Numbered from the stretch's first letter, positions 25,576 to 37,700 are shown. The stretch: DNA of 64,000 nt from Lepisosteus oculatus (GCF_040954835.1 NC_090707.1:24446570-24510569), one strand, 5' to 3'. The notes: generated from the letters alone by a model not told the origin. Made by a program: numbers and translations.

Positions 25576-25879
25576 CATTGTGCCCTTGTAATGTTCAAGG
25601 GGGACAGGCTCGCAGAAAAATTGCTCCTGTGCCATACACTGGAAAATTGGAAAAGAAAAAAAAGTTAGTTCATTTTTCAATATGAAAATACCAAAAATGT
25701 TTAAAATATTGTGAACAAATTTCCAGATTGAATGAGAGAAAAAAATGTAAGTTTTATCTTTTATCTCAAAAAGGTTAAAAAATGCCAAAAGAATATAAAG
25801 AAGCTGGTTTAATTTGAAACTTGTTCAGTAGGCTATACAGACTCCCAAGCTAAACATTCAGTTTTTTGGGGGAAGGTCA

Positions 25880-26270
25880 AGGGAAATTCACATAGAAGAA
25901 CTCTCATATACAGAAGGTGCTCAAGGTGTACCGTGTCGTTAATGTAAGCACCTCCATTCCTTGGCTTCTCATAACACCTTGTCCATTAATCGATGAAAAG
26001 TGGCTGCTGCACCATGCAACTCGAAAAGGCATTACTTTGAAGTGATTTAAGGTCTCTTAAAGGCTGAAAGCATTAACTGTGATGTTAACAATACTTGCCA
26101 ATATCCCTTGCACAAGTTGAGGGTACCAACTTTCTCTAGTCTCTCAGTCATTCCATTAACCTGGGGCATTGGGTTAGTATCAGAATTTGAGATCCTGTTG
26201 AGTGACATGAAATCCACACAAAACTGGATCTTTCTTCGAGACCAGCACCACCAGACTACACTACTCACTC
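25880..26270 (-). mobile_element. Gypsy-type LTR retrotransposon pol fragment
   Basis: On the minus strand, IQFCVDFMSLNRISNSDTNP, then PMPQV and later LNLCKGYWQVLLT, match the N-terminal half of Ty3/Gypsy reverse transcriptase. Further down, MPFRVAWCSSHFSSINGQGV resembles the F(G)LxxAPATFQ region after decay. The catalytic YxDD box is not seen. It lies inside the gap of the RTE LINE. Confidence 0.7.
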
Positions 26271-26317
26271 ACTCACAGAGGGCTTGAGGATATTGAGATT
26301 TAACATAATATCAATTT

Positions 26318-26364
26318 CCCATTTTATTATTATTATTATAATAATAATAATAATAATAATAATA

Positions 26365-26443
<79 letters not shown>
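26318..26443. repeat. (ATT)n microsatellite with inverted arms
   Basis: ATT repeats switch to ATA/TAA orientation at about 26338-26366 and back to ATT, so part of the tract is self-complementary. It gives long false poly-Ile readings on both strands. Confidence 0.97.
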
Positions 26444-26639
26444 GTATTATCAACTTATCAAATGAGCCAGAACTGTATATTAGATCAGCCCCTTTTCCAT
26501 GAGCACAGTGTGATGTTTATTAACTGTGGTCTTTCCAGGGTTGTCTCTGAATAATCCAGGCTTCATGATGTTTCTTCCTTTGTTTCTTAGTTCCTCAGAA
26601 AGATGGCCCAGCAATGGCAATGTCTGTGAACTATCAGAT

Positions 26640-27640
26640 GCCAATTCAATTCAATTCAACTCAACTTTATTTGTCATTATACTTACTTTTTAACAATAAC
26701 AATAACAGTGTAATAACATAACAGTGTAATCAAAACGGTGCAAATACGCAAACAGAGAAAAGAATACAACAGGACAAAAACAGTGCAACAGTAATTCGGG
26801 GAACAGTGCAAAAATAGTACGGTGATTAATAAATATTACAACTATTACAGTTTTAAGTACAATTTCGACTTACATTCAGTTGTCGTGTATGTAGTGGTAT
26901 TGGAGTACAGTCATTGTGAGTACAGGAAGAAGTTAGGAGAGATCATAGTATGATGGGGGCAACACCAGCTTGACGGCTCTGGGAAAGAAGCTATTTTGGA
27001 GTCTAGTTGTGTGTGACTGGAGTGTCTGGAACTTTCTGCCAGATGGCAGGGGGACAAACAAGTTATGACTGGGGTGAGTGGAGTCAGACATAATTTTGGT
27101 GGCTTTTTTCAGACTTCTGGTGTTGTAGATTTCCTGGATGGATGGTAAGGCACTGCTGAGGATGTGTTGGGCAGTTTTTACCACCTGCTGCAGTGCCTTA
27201 TGGTCTGATGCGGTGCAGTTGCTGTACCAGACTGTGATGCAGCTGGTATTATGCTCTCCACCGTACATCTGTAGAAGTTGGTGAGGATCTGTGGATGCAG
27301 GTGTATTTTCTTCAGCCTTCTCAGGAAGTACAGCCGCTGTTGTGCCTTCTTGATAAAACTGGAGGTGATGAGTGTCCATGTGAGGTCCTTAGAGATGTGA
27401 ACACCTAAGAATTTGAAGTTATTCACCATCTCCACTGCAGACCCTTCGATGTAGATAGGGGAGTGGACTTTTCCTTGTCTCCTGAAGTCAATGATCAGCT
27501 CTTTGGTTTTGCTGATGTTGAGACATAGGTTGTTGGTTCGGCACCAGTCTGCAAGTTGTTGCAAGGAGGATGCAATATCTATAGCTTTACACACCACACT
27601 AACCCACCTGGATAAAAGGAACACCTATACAAGAATGCTA
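26640..27640 (-). mobile_element. L2/CR1-type LINE, 3' part
   Basis: The minus strand encodes the C-terminal end of the reverse transcriptase: LADWCRTNNLCLNISKTKEL, FKFLGVHISKDLTWT and QQRLYFLRRLKKIHLHPQIL, then after a frameshift LFVPLPSGRKFQTLQSHTTR and LQNSFFPRAVKL. The 3' UTR ends at about 26640 with an AATAAAGTTGAGTTGAATTG tail. 5' truncated, inserted into the gap of the RTE LINE. Confidence 0.85.
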
Positions 27641-27904
27641 TTCACTGACCCATACAACTTGCTACCAAACTCAGCGCTATAGGTCTAGATACCACCCTCT
27701 GCACTAGACATAGCAACCCACTCGAAAGTTCGAAATACTAATATTGTTTACCTTCTTCAGGACTGTATGGAAATATTTTAGGGCCTTTATGGACCCGGAG
27801 AAGAAAAGCGGAACTGGTGGTACACCGATGTGGCATTTGTGAAAAATATACAAAGATAATCAACCCTAAAATACAGCCATGAGCATCTGATCATCACAGA
27901 CGTA

Positions 27905-28505
27905 GTCAGGATGAGGATCAGTACCTCCAAATCTGAGGTCATGGTTCTTCCCCAGAAAAGAGTGGATTGTGCTCTCCAAGCAAAGAGCTACCTCAAGTGG
28001 AGGAGTTTTTGTACCTCAGGATCTTTTTCATGAATTAGTTTTAAAGGGGTCGTGAGATTGACCAGCAGATTGGTGCAGCATCTGCATGTGGACACGGTAC
28101 CGAACTATGGTGGTGAAGTGGGAGCTACTTTTTCTGGTGAAGCTCTTGGCTTTCCAAGGATATGTCCCTATCCTCACCTGCTGCCACAGGTACAAACAGA
28201 GAAAACAAGGTTTCTCAGTACGTCTGTTGGGCTTACACTGTGACAGGGTGAGGAGCTCAGCAATCCGGGAGGAACTTGGAATAGACTTGCTGCTACTTCG
28301 GATCAAAAGGAGCCAGTTGACGTGGTTTGGACATGTGGTGATGATGCCCTCTAGGCATGGCCCACTGCGAAGAGACCCAGGAGCAGGCTCAGGACATGCT
28401 CGGGTGGCCTGGGAATGCCTGGGAGTCCCTCAGGAGGACCTGGAGACTGTTGCTGGGGAAAAGGAAATGTGGTCTGGATTGCTCAGGCTGTTACCACTGT
28501 AGCCT
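27905..28505 (+). mobile_element. RTE-clade (Rex3-like) LINE, 3' part
   Basis: The element resumes with RMRISTSKSEVMVLPQKRVD near 27910 and continues to the C-terminus: DRVRSSAIREELGIDLLLLR, TWFGHVVMMPS, AWECLGVPQEDLETVAGEKE and LLRLLPL just before 28500. Same orientation as 24240-25575 and probably the same original copy. Confidence 0.85.
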
Positions 28506-31500
28506 TCACCAGGCGTAAAGGGTTAGAAAATGATACAAGATTTACTAAACTGGGCAAGTTTAAGACTTTGCTTGTTAAGAAGCTGGAGATTTAAAGAGAC
28601 CTATAAAACCTGCTGGACAGCGGTCTTTTAGGATCAGAGTTGGGCACCTCTGTAGTGGGGCTGTAGTACGTCACCAGATGGGTTCTGCTGGGTTCGGTAG
28701 TAGATAAAGTGGGTTCCCTCCTACTTGTTAATTGGACTGGGATGAAAATGTATTCCAAAATATTAGGAATTATTCTTAATAAAATTGTAACTATCACAGT
28801 TGTTGAAATTTAAAACATATTAAATATGTATGGCAGTTTTTGTTCACAATAGTTTTCTCTTAGTTTGACCTCCCAGTTTGTGTTTAACAGGGTAGGTGAT
28901 CTTTTCCAAAATGTTCCTAAAAAAACACTATTGTGTTTACACTAAAGAGGTGCATCTGAAAACCTCAAAAGGAAACCTGAGATAGACCATCTTCATAGAG
29001 TCAGTTCCTCTTGCCACACTTAAACTAACTTAATAATTAATAGCTTTAGTCAAAGATTTGGTTTCAGTGAGAAACCTCATTAACTGCAGTTAAATCTTGG
29101 ATCTCTGCCTGACCCCATATGGAGTATACACCATCTTTTATTCGTTGTATTGTTTCAAATTTACTTCTTATTTATTTTTAACTTTGTCTGATGTGCCCTC
29201 GACTATGAAAGAAGACAAATTAAATAAGTGGGTTTTTTTTTTCAAGGATTAGAGAGTGCAAAGGATGTGATTTACGGCAGTCTTTTTCCACAAATATGTA
29301 TGAGTTCATCTCCGGAAAACTCTTTGGGACAAATCTCCTCCAGCCACTATCTTTCCAAAAGCTTTTAGGCTGGAACATTTTTATGTCTACAATTAGGATT
29401 TGTAAGAAACCTACTAAGGGAAACCTGTAAATACCCCAAAGCCAGTAAAACCACTTGTGGTATACATATGCCCTGTTAAAGAAGTAAATAATGGCTTTTT
29501 GTCACAGTAACATGGTCCATGTACAGTCAATGCTTATCATCCAGAATCGGAATTAAGAAATCTATTTTGTTCTTCACTTGTTTCTACTTCTGCTAACAAA
29601 AGCAGGGTTGTTAAATCATCAGCCAGTGTGTCTACAGGACTTCTATATCTGTTTGAAGTAGCAGCAGCTGAAGAGCTGTTCCAGTTAAGCCACTAACCAG
29701 CTGGTTTAGCTTGTTAAGAGCTGAGTAGGAATGAAAACCTGCAATTAATACTGGTCAACTAGCTTCTACTGCATTCAGATGGTGTTGCAGTCTGCACAAT
29801 TTCTCCTCTACCTATTTCTTTCAGTGATGTGAGTTCCTGGAAAGATAATGAGTGGATACAGATTTGAAAAGAAAGTAAGTTACACCATTGTGCAAAGTGA
29901 AAGACTGATAACTTTTTTTCTGAATGAATACAAAAAACATGAAATAATGTAAAGCAGATTAAAACTTTAAAAAGTTTCAAAGCCATGTACTGCTGGGTGT
30001 TTTATTTTACACTGTAACCTGTGCTTTCTCACAAAGAACATTACAGTGGTATCTAGCAGTGACCTTGATGTGGAATACAAAACTAAACTCAAACTGAAGT
30101 CAGCTTTCAAACATTCAAGTTCAGGTTTTGCTCCATGTTCCAACCACAGTTCAGACTGGTGTCGTCTAAAATGAAATACAGATTTAAAAAAACAAACAAA
30201 CAAACAAACCACATACATGTGAACTGTGTGAAGTATATTGTCAGAGCCTGCACATTTGGAGTTATATTTGTATTAACAATCTAATCCTAAATATTGTTAA
30301 ATGTTAAAACGTTAAATGTGTTATGACTGTACCTAAATCATTTCATTTGTGTAATATATCTATTTTTGTAACTGGTTATGGAGAATAATGCAGATTTTCT
30401 TCCAGACAGGCAGGCTGATAGATTAAGTTTAGTAAAAGGTGTTAGGTCCAATAATATGCACAGTGATTCAGCAACAGACAGAATATACTCTAATACAAAA
30501 GAAAGAAACTATAAACTTATGCATTAACAGTATGGATTTCTACAGAAATCGAAGGAAACATTTACCTTACAACATGCTTGAATGATGAGTATGTGATAGA
30601 ATACACAAATATTATTTTGAACGAGACAAAGTGGTGGCAATCTGACCTCCTCCTTACCAATAGCAGGAAAACAGATTATTTAATTGAATACCTGTTCAAA
30701 TGTAGGCTCAGGGATAACAGTTGGGGTGGCCATCTAGGTTAATTTTATGATTGAATTCAATTCATTCAATAAGCTACTAATTATTAATTAGTCTAGATGG
30801 GCTAAATAGACTCCACTTGTTTGTAGTCGTTCTTGAGTACGTTTATTATCCATCCATCTCTTGAAACAAGCTTTAACAACATGGCGGAGTAGCTTGTTTC
30901 TCTTTTGCTTATTTTGAATGTACTTTCCCGTAGTGTCCACTTGTATCCTCTGGTCAATGTTTCACTTTTGAATCCAAAGACGGACATTTTGTTGGTTTAG
31001 TCGGAGCCTTTGCAGATTTTGAATTTTGGAATAACATCTCCCTTGTAATTTTCTGCATTCAAGAGTGAAAAGATTAAGCTCTTTCAGTTTGTCAGTGTGC
31101 AACAATCCATTGGAATTGTATGTGGTTGCTCATCTCTTGACTGATCAATTATATGTTTTTTCTGTAGTGTGGTGACTAAATTTGTATGTAATATTCCAAA
31201 TGTGGTCTTACTACTGCACTATACAACTTTAACGCAACACCTCTTAATGTAAATTATATGTGTTTCTATATATGCTAACATTTTTTGCTTTTTTACTGCT
31301 ATATCAATATAAGCACCTAAGCCAAAATCAGAAGCAGAGTGTTCAAATAATAATAAATAAATTCTTATATTGGGTACTGATGTTTAAAATGGGATTTCTT
31401 AATGTGAAGGGATTCTTAAAAATAAATCACACTCAGATCAAATCACATTTTATTCAGAACAGACAAATATATAATATATAATATACAGACAAGATAATAT

Positions 31501-31543
31501 CGGACGCACAATTCATATTATGAAACTTTTTGATGATCAAAAG
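28506..31543. other. Intergenic, no gene recognised
   Basis: AT-rich sequence. A short (AAAC)n run lies near 30190-30208. No recognised coding sequence or repeat family. Confidence 0.45.
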
Positions 31544-31615
31544 GTGGATGTAGCTCAGTGGTAGAGTGCATGCTTTGAATATATGAGGTCCTGGGTTCAA
31601 TCCCCAGCATCTCCA
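31544..31615 (+). tRNA. tRNA-Ala-derived pseudogene or SINE head
   Basis: The sequence folds into a tRNA-Ala-like cloverleaf: D-arm GCTC/GAGT, A-box TAGCTCAGTGGT, B-box GGTTCAATCCC, T-stem CTGGG/CCCAG. The anticodon position reads TGA where TGC is expected for Ala. The acceptor stem has one mismatch and the anticodon stem one mismatch. It joins within a few bases to a SINE family A copy. Probably a pseudogene. Confidence 0.6.
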
Positions 31616-31905
31616 GGTGCTTGGGTGGAGTGGTGGCTCTCTGGCCAAGGATCTGCACTTGTGGCTGAAAGGTTGCCAGTTCAAATCCTGTGGCTGGCAG
31701 AGGAATCCTACTCTGTTGGGCCCCTAAGCAAGGCCCTTAACCCTAACTGCTCCAGGGGTGCTGTACAATGGCAGACCCTGTGCTCTGACCCCAAGCTTCT
31801 CTCCCTGTCTGTGTCTCCATGAAGAAAAGCTGGGGTATGTGAAAAGATGAATTCCTAATGCAGGAAATGTTATAGGGCTAATAAAGAAACATTATTATTA
31901 AGATA
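31616..31905 (+). repeat. SINE family A copy (plus), near full length
   Basis: The head has GGTGGCTCTCTGGCC and the B-box AGTTCAAATCC. The body has GCAGAGGAATCCTACTCTGT, GGGTGCTGTACAATGG and GACCCCAAGCTTCTCTCCCT. The tail ends GGCTAATAAAGAAAC followed by ATT repeats. This is the clearest copy of the family in the window. Confidence 0.85.
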
Positions 31906-33200
31906 GGGGCAATCTTGGTTAGCTTATATGCCTTTGATCCAGTCAATAGGGAATTTTTATGTCAAACATAATAGAAATTTGGATTTGCTGAGAAATTTAT
32001 TAACAATTAAAATAATATATTCAAATCCAACAGCACAAATTAAGATAAATGGAAATCTTTTTGACAGATTTTGTTTAAAAAGAAGTACAAGACAAGATTT
32101 CTCCTGTAACCCCTTTTGTTTTCTTTATATATAGAAACCCTAACAGAATAGATTAGACAAGATCCAAAAATTAATGGGATAAAAATCAAAGGACAAGAAC
32201 AGAATTATAAGCAGACAATGTCCTGCTGTATTTTGATTATCATAATGAATTGTTTGCCAGTGTTGTGGATCTCCTGGATAAATTTGATCAGATATTGGGG
32301 TATAAAAAGAATATAGAAAAAAAACAGCAGTTGTCTGTTTTAATTCTAACCAAACAGATCAATTAAAAGAAACTTTAAGCTAAACTGGTTATCAATATCC
32401 ATTAAATATTTGGAAGCACATTTATCAAAAGGCATCAAAAGTATTTAATTCAAATTTAAACTCTTTAACTCATAAAATAAAAGATCACCTAACAGTGAGA
32501 GTCTGCTCCTTTTCTCATTGGGATCTAGAGGTTAAATAAATTAAAATAAATGTCCTGCCATGACTATTATACCTTTCTCAGTCTCTTCCAGTAGAGATTT
32601 CTACAGAAGAGTTTAATGAATGGGATAAATTGATGTTAAGGTTCATTTGGAATGGAAAAAAAGACTAGGGTAAATTTGAAATTCTAGAATTAACCAATGT
32701 AAAAGGTGGTTTAGCCTAGCCTAAAAATCATATTACCAAAGCAACTCAATTTAGATATCTAATCTGTTGGCGTGATCAAAATTATAGTGCAGAATGGAAG
32801 AAGATGGAGTTTTTGATCATATTTACATTTTCAATACAGATGGAACTGGATGAAGGACCGCTGGCAGAGACTATATATAAACCAGCTATACTCTCTGGCT
32901 AACAGTTCCAATTAAAATTAGGTTTAAAATAATAAAAACTTACAACTTGAGGAAATATTAAAATATTTAAATGGTAGCTTATGATCCAGATTTCTCCTCT
33001 GGCAAATCTGATACATGTTTTAAGACTTGGACTATGAGAAGAACTACAGCAATATGTACCATAATGAAACAGAATCATCTGAAAAAATTATCACAACAAT
33101 TTAATCTGGAAAAATGTCTTCTACAGATACCTCCAAATTAGGCATTAGGTATATAGTAAATCAAATACAGAGCAAGGTAATACACTGTTTAACAATTTCA
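31906..33200 (+). mobile_element. L1-type LINE ORF2 fragment, decayed
   Basis: Readable blocks include IIYSNPTAQIKINGNLFDRF, then CLKRSTRQDF (matching L1 LKRGTRQG), and downstream, across frameshifts, FIWNGKK-like, KGGLALP-like and YLICW-like motifs near 32640-32770. The 3' end is unclear; a SINE-A head lies at 33205-33262. Confidence 0.7.
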
Positions 33201-33204
33201 TACC

Positions 33205-33262
33205 GGCAACCTTCCAACCACAGGCACAGATCCTTAGCCACAGAGTCACCGCTCCTTCCCCA
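33205..33262 (-). repeat. SINE family A head fragment (minus)
   Basis: CGGCAACCTTCCAACCACAG followed by GCACAGATCCTTAGCCACAG is the reverse complement of the tRNA-like head of family A. Only the head is present. Confidence 0.6.
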
Positions 33263-33589
33263 AATTAAATCTTCTTTACAACATCAATCCAGGGTTCTTT
33301 AGTAATCCATTTTCCTGTTAAATATTTCTTACTGGCACCTAAAATAATTCCTAGCCTTTACTTCCAAGAAATCAAAAGTAAAGTTACCCAAATACAGCAT
33401 TCAAATAGTAAAGGTCTAAATGTATGAATTTCTAATGTTGTATTTACAGGCATGACCAGAATATGAGTAAATGAGTCGCCACTTGTTCTCTGCATAGCCC
33501 CCAACAACCACCTCCTTTCTCTTTTGCTTAACTTTAAGGGTTGATGAAAAAGTCATTTTTTTTCCATCAAAAGGTTCTCCAAAGTTGTG

Positions 33590-34070
33590 AACTCATGGAG
33601 CTTGCTACTGGAAGAGGTGTTAGTGGGGCCAGCAGGGGGTGCTCACCCTGTGGCCCATATGGGTCCTAATGCCCCAGTATAGTGACAGGGACACTATACT
33701 GTAAACAAGCGCCGTCCTTTGGATGAGAGGTAAAACCAAGGTCCTGACTCTCTGTGGTCATTAAAAATCCCAGGTTGTTTCTCGAAAAAAATAAGGGGTG
33801 TAACCTGGCGTCCTGGCCAAATTTCCCATTGGCCCTTACCAATCATGGCCTCCTAATAATCCCCATCTATGAATTGGTTTCATTACTCTGCTCTCCTCCC
33901 TACTGATAGCTGATGTGTGGTGAGCGTTCTGGCGCACTATGGCTGCCGTCGCATCATCCAGGTGGATGCTGCAAATTGGTGGTGATGGGGGGGAGTCCCA
34001 TTACCTGTAAAGTGCTTTGAGTGGCATGTCCAGAAAAGCACTATATAAGTGTAAGCAATTATTATTATTA
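33590..34070 (+). repeat. SINE family B copy (plus), 5' truncated
   Basis: It carries the family body: CTGGAAGAGGTGTTAGTGGG, GGTCCTAATGCCCCAGTATA, GTGGTCATTAAAAATCCCAG and GTGGTGAGCGTTCTGGCGCA. It ends with AGCACTATATAAGTGTAAGC and ATT repeats. The 5S rRNA-derived head seen in other copies is missing. Confidence 0.85.
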
Positions 34071-34071
34071 T

Positions 34072-34226
34072 TAACCCCAGCTCCTCCATGGGCACTGTAT
34101 AAATGGCTGACCCTGCTCTTTGACCCCAAGCTTCTCTTCCTATCTGTGTGTCTCATGGAGAGCAAGTTGGAGTATGAAAAGACAAATTGCAAGAAATTGT
34201 ATATGGCAAATAAAGTGACCTTATCT
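34072..34226 (+). repeat. SINE family A 3' fragment (plus)
   Basis: It begins TAACCCCAGCTCCTCCATGG, runs through TTTGACCCCAAGCTTCTCTT and ends AATTGTATATGGCAAATAAA. It directly abuts the (ATT)n tail of the preceding family B copy, with the tRNA-like head absent. Confidence 0.75.
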
Positions 34227-34559
34227 TATAATGGAAAAGATCACTTTTTCCTTAGATTACAGAGAGGTGTAGCAAATCGTGACTGAATTAAATTTATTAT
34301 CCCACTGAGATCTGATTTTATTCTATGAAAGAAGATGAGGCAACTTATGTGTGGATTATTACTTGTTTATTGTGTTTTACTGTGTTATATTTCTATATAT
34401 AATCTCCCATATATGCTGACAAAATGCAAACAGTTAATTATATAGAAATACATAATTGTAAAATGAAAAAGGAAGCAGAATGTGATTTAATTATTTTGCA
34501 AAAATTCTACTTGTAAATTCTTTCATCGTTAAAACGTTGATAAACAACACATCACACAG

Positions 34560-34739
34560 TCAGATCACCCTTGACAGAAACATAAGGCGGAGCTAATCAA
34601 GCCGCGCGTTTTTCTTCATGGACGTCACTTCCGACGGAAGTAGGACGCATTGTGGTAGGAGAAAGGCGATAGAACAGGCAGGTTGAAGCTTGTCGTTTGT
34701 ATTGTAGAAAGAGCAGAAAATTAAAAAAAACAAGAAGAC
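34560..34739 (+). promoter_or_regulatory. TRA2B: TRA2B proximal promoter / 5' UTR
   Basis: Just upstream of the start codon lie GACGTCA (34621-34627, a CRE-like half site) and ACTTCCGACGGAAGT (34627-34641). The latter is an inverted pair of ETS core motifs, 7-bp arms around one base. CpGs are denser than in the flanking DNA. No TATA box. The layout fits a housekeeping promoter; the transcription start is not visible. Confidence 0.5.
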
Positions 34740-34772
34740 ATGAGCGACAACGAGAAGGATTTTGTTGAGCGG
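34740..34772 (+). CDS. TRA2B: TRA2B coding exon 1
   Basis: The exon encodes [11 protein letters not shown] and ends in phase 0 at a GTGCGT donor. The start is preceded by GAAGAC. The next in-frame coding exon is 37949; the intron between holds the poison exon. Confidence 0.9.
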
Positions 34773-37700
34773 GTGCGTAACATGAAGTATTTAACAAGGA
34801 TTTTTAATTTATTCATATGAAGAAACTACGTTTATGATGTCTATGGGGATTTTTTTATTTCAACTGGTTTGTTGGGCCGCCATTTCTTTCTTTAGGCCCA
34901 AGGCAGGCGTCTCGAACATTCGTCGTTCCTGCTGTTTTCTGTGGTGCCGATTGGTTGTCCGGGTTGTCAGTTAGGTGTTTCTGTTTTTCTGGTAGGAGGA
35001 ATAGCTGCAGGAAGGAGGAGATTTGGAAGTCCTGCTGGACGTGCGGATAAGACGCATTAAAACAATAATTTCAAACCAAATTCCTGTTCTTACGGGGGTA
35101 ATTTTCGCGTTTTTTTTGCCTTGAATACATACATTCGTGCTTGGCTTAGTGTAGTTTTGACAGTATTAGGTTATTGTGTAGGTTTAAGTAATTACGTAAT
35201 CGCGAATTTTACATGGCGTATTGAAAATAGGTCTAATTTCCACTTTCCGTTGGAGAACCGTGTCCAGTTGTGAGAAGCATTTTAAATATATATGAACATA
35301 TGTTTGACAGAAAATTTAAATACAATTCCTGCATTCGGAATTGTGCTTTAAGGAATACTTACTAATGCGTGATGTTGATGTGTCGATGTTGGCGATGCTA
35401 ATGCCTGAATCAGAACTATGCAAATGTTACCTTAATGTATTACAGAGACAAGGGGACTACAAAATATTACTCGGATGTCTAACAGCTCTTATATCTGGTA
35501 TCGGGCCCAGGTACCCTGCAGTCCGCGAAAACAGCCGGCCCAATGTTTTGGTTCCAACCGCCTCGTTTCCGCTTACTTGCTTTGCGGTGAAAGACCAAGT
35601 CGAGTCCTAATTGTTTTTTTCCCTTGGTGACTCAAAATGCACAGATCGTGTTCGAACACCAAGTCCACCTTTCCCCTAATATTTTCTTTTACCAAAAACA
35701 CGTTTTTCCCATGCAGGTCGAAAAGGCTAACTTTAGCTTGAGCTTTCTTTACGCAAGGAGTTCTACTGCAGGAAGCTGGGAAAGAACACGTAGGGCCTAG
35801 GACCTTCCCCTTCGATGGCGTTTTGTTTTAATTGACATTTTTCTTTGCCTGAGTAATGGAAGTAGGTGTGTGAACTGTTTCGCAGTTGCTAGAGTTTTAG
35901 AAATTGAGCCCATGAAGACCGTTAACGTTTTTTTAACACTACTTGCACATTTGTCCTATGCATGTCGCATATATGTTGCTCATTTTTAGTTGATCATGGA
36001 CATTTGTCTCCGGGGAGTCTGCATGGACTGTTGTATTGAAATGGTTACTTTCAGGACCAATTTCTGGTCTTTTTGCTTTCCTCGTTTTTGAATTTTTTGG
36101 GGAAATTGCATTGGTTTGGGTGCGAGGTAAAGGCCAGTTTTGTGCTATAGGGAATTTGCGTTTCAAAGCCAAAGGGAAAGTGTGTCGTACTTTTTTTTCG
36201 TTGATAATCTTGAGACCACCAACTTAAAAGTGTAGTTTGTGAATCTGTTTGTTTTCCCGCCATCCTAGTGAGGACATAATACGTAAACTCCTTTTTGGGG
36301 GATAGGTAACTGAATTATAATAGTCTTTAATATTTCACTCTGAATTACAATGTCGTTTTTAAAGTCTTCATCTCGCCAGAGCTAGAAGTTGAACACAGCT
36401 TTTTACTTTCACGTTTACTTTAACTGCAGGTTTGAGGGTTAATGCAGTCATTTTGAACAGAAGGCACATTTGATCAAAAAGTCAGCTTGTTTTCCTGCGT
36501 TGTCATGATGTTGATAAAATCTGAATGATCTTTTGTTTATACCTGACTTGCAAAAATCACTTAGCAATATTTCAAATACATATTTATTTGTGATTCCATT
36601 ATTAAAATACTTGTTTCCATTTACTTTTCAGTGTATGTTTGAATAAACAATCATCTTGATTTCAGTGTTCACTTAAAAGACCAGTTTATGTTAAAGGTAG
36701 TCTAATTCAGTTATTACATTAATTATTTGTATAAGTGGTGTACAGAATGTAAAAAATTCAGGTGTTTGTTCCATATTATAGTACACCGTTCTGAAATTGT
36801 AGTCAGCATGTAAGTTTTTTATGCCATTTACTGGTAAGAATTATATAAGGATGCAAAACCCAAGAGGGCAATGGCCTAATCCAGATTTTCTGGATAGTAA
36901 AAGAAATCTTTAATTTATGAGAAAAATAAGGAAGTTAACTGTAGCTGAGAGATTTTAATGTTTTTCATTATGAAAATGTTATGTCCCTTTATTGTACTGT
37001 ATTCCAGAGGTAAATGTAATGGATTTTGTGGTGCACTTAACATCATCACAATAGGAGACCAAGCCGACTTTCAAGAGCAGTAAATTAAGATAGTTTAATG
37101 TTTGTGAATTCTATTAAACCCTTTCTGTATGGCATTATTGTTCACTGTCTAGGATTTCTTTGTTTAAAGACTTGGGTACCAGGATAATTGACTTCAATGT
37201 ACATTGTTTTACATTGGCTCTTGCTTTTTATGAATCTGTAGTTTTTACACATGCTTCATCCTTTTCTTTTTTTGTTAAGGTTAAGATTGGAAGAGGAAAA
37301 TTGCGGAAGAAGTCAAATGACAAGTTTTTAATAAGAATAATTTGAAGCTCAAATGTGTGAAGCTGAATTTGAGAATGCATGCTAATTTTAAGAAAAAAAG
37401 AAGTTTCCACATGTAGAATATTTGCAGTATGAGAAATGGGGAAGATGAAAGAAGTCAGAATATGACACTGAAGAAAGAAGAAAAGAAATGTATATGAAGT
37501 TAAGATCAGAAGTAATCTGGGATAAGATCACTGCGCTAAGTAATTATTAGTCTGTTTGTGTCCCTGTAAAATTTTTATAAGCGTGCATGCATTATCTATG
37601 TAATTAAATATGAATATACAGGGTTTCTTTTTATCTTAATCCCTTGTTTTAGAATGAAATCTACTCATTAGAAATTTACCTTCGATTTACAATGTTAGTC

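Noticed and set aside
26265..26502. Poly-isoleucine open frames on both strands
   Set aside because: They are translations of the ATT microsatellite, not proteins.
31544..31615. Functional tRNA gene
   Set aside because: The anticodon does not agree with the Ala-type body, stems have mismatches, and the unit is fused to a SINE.
37160..37345. 61-codon frame as an independent small gene
   Set aside because: It overlaps the TRA2B poison exon; its end is simply the in-frame stop of that exon.
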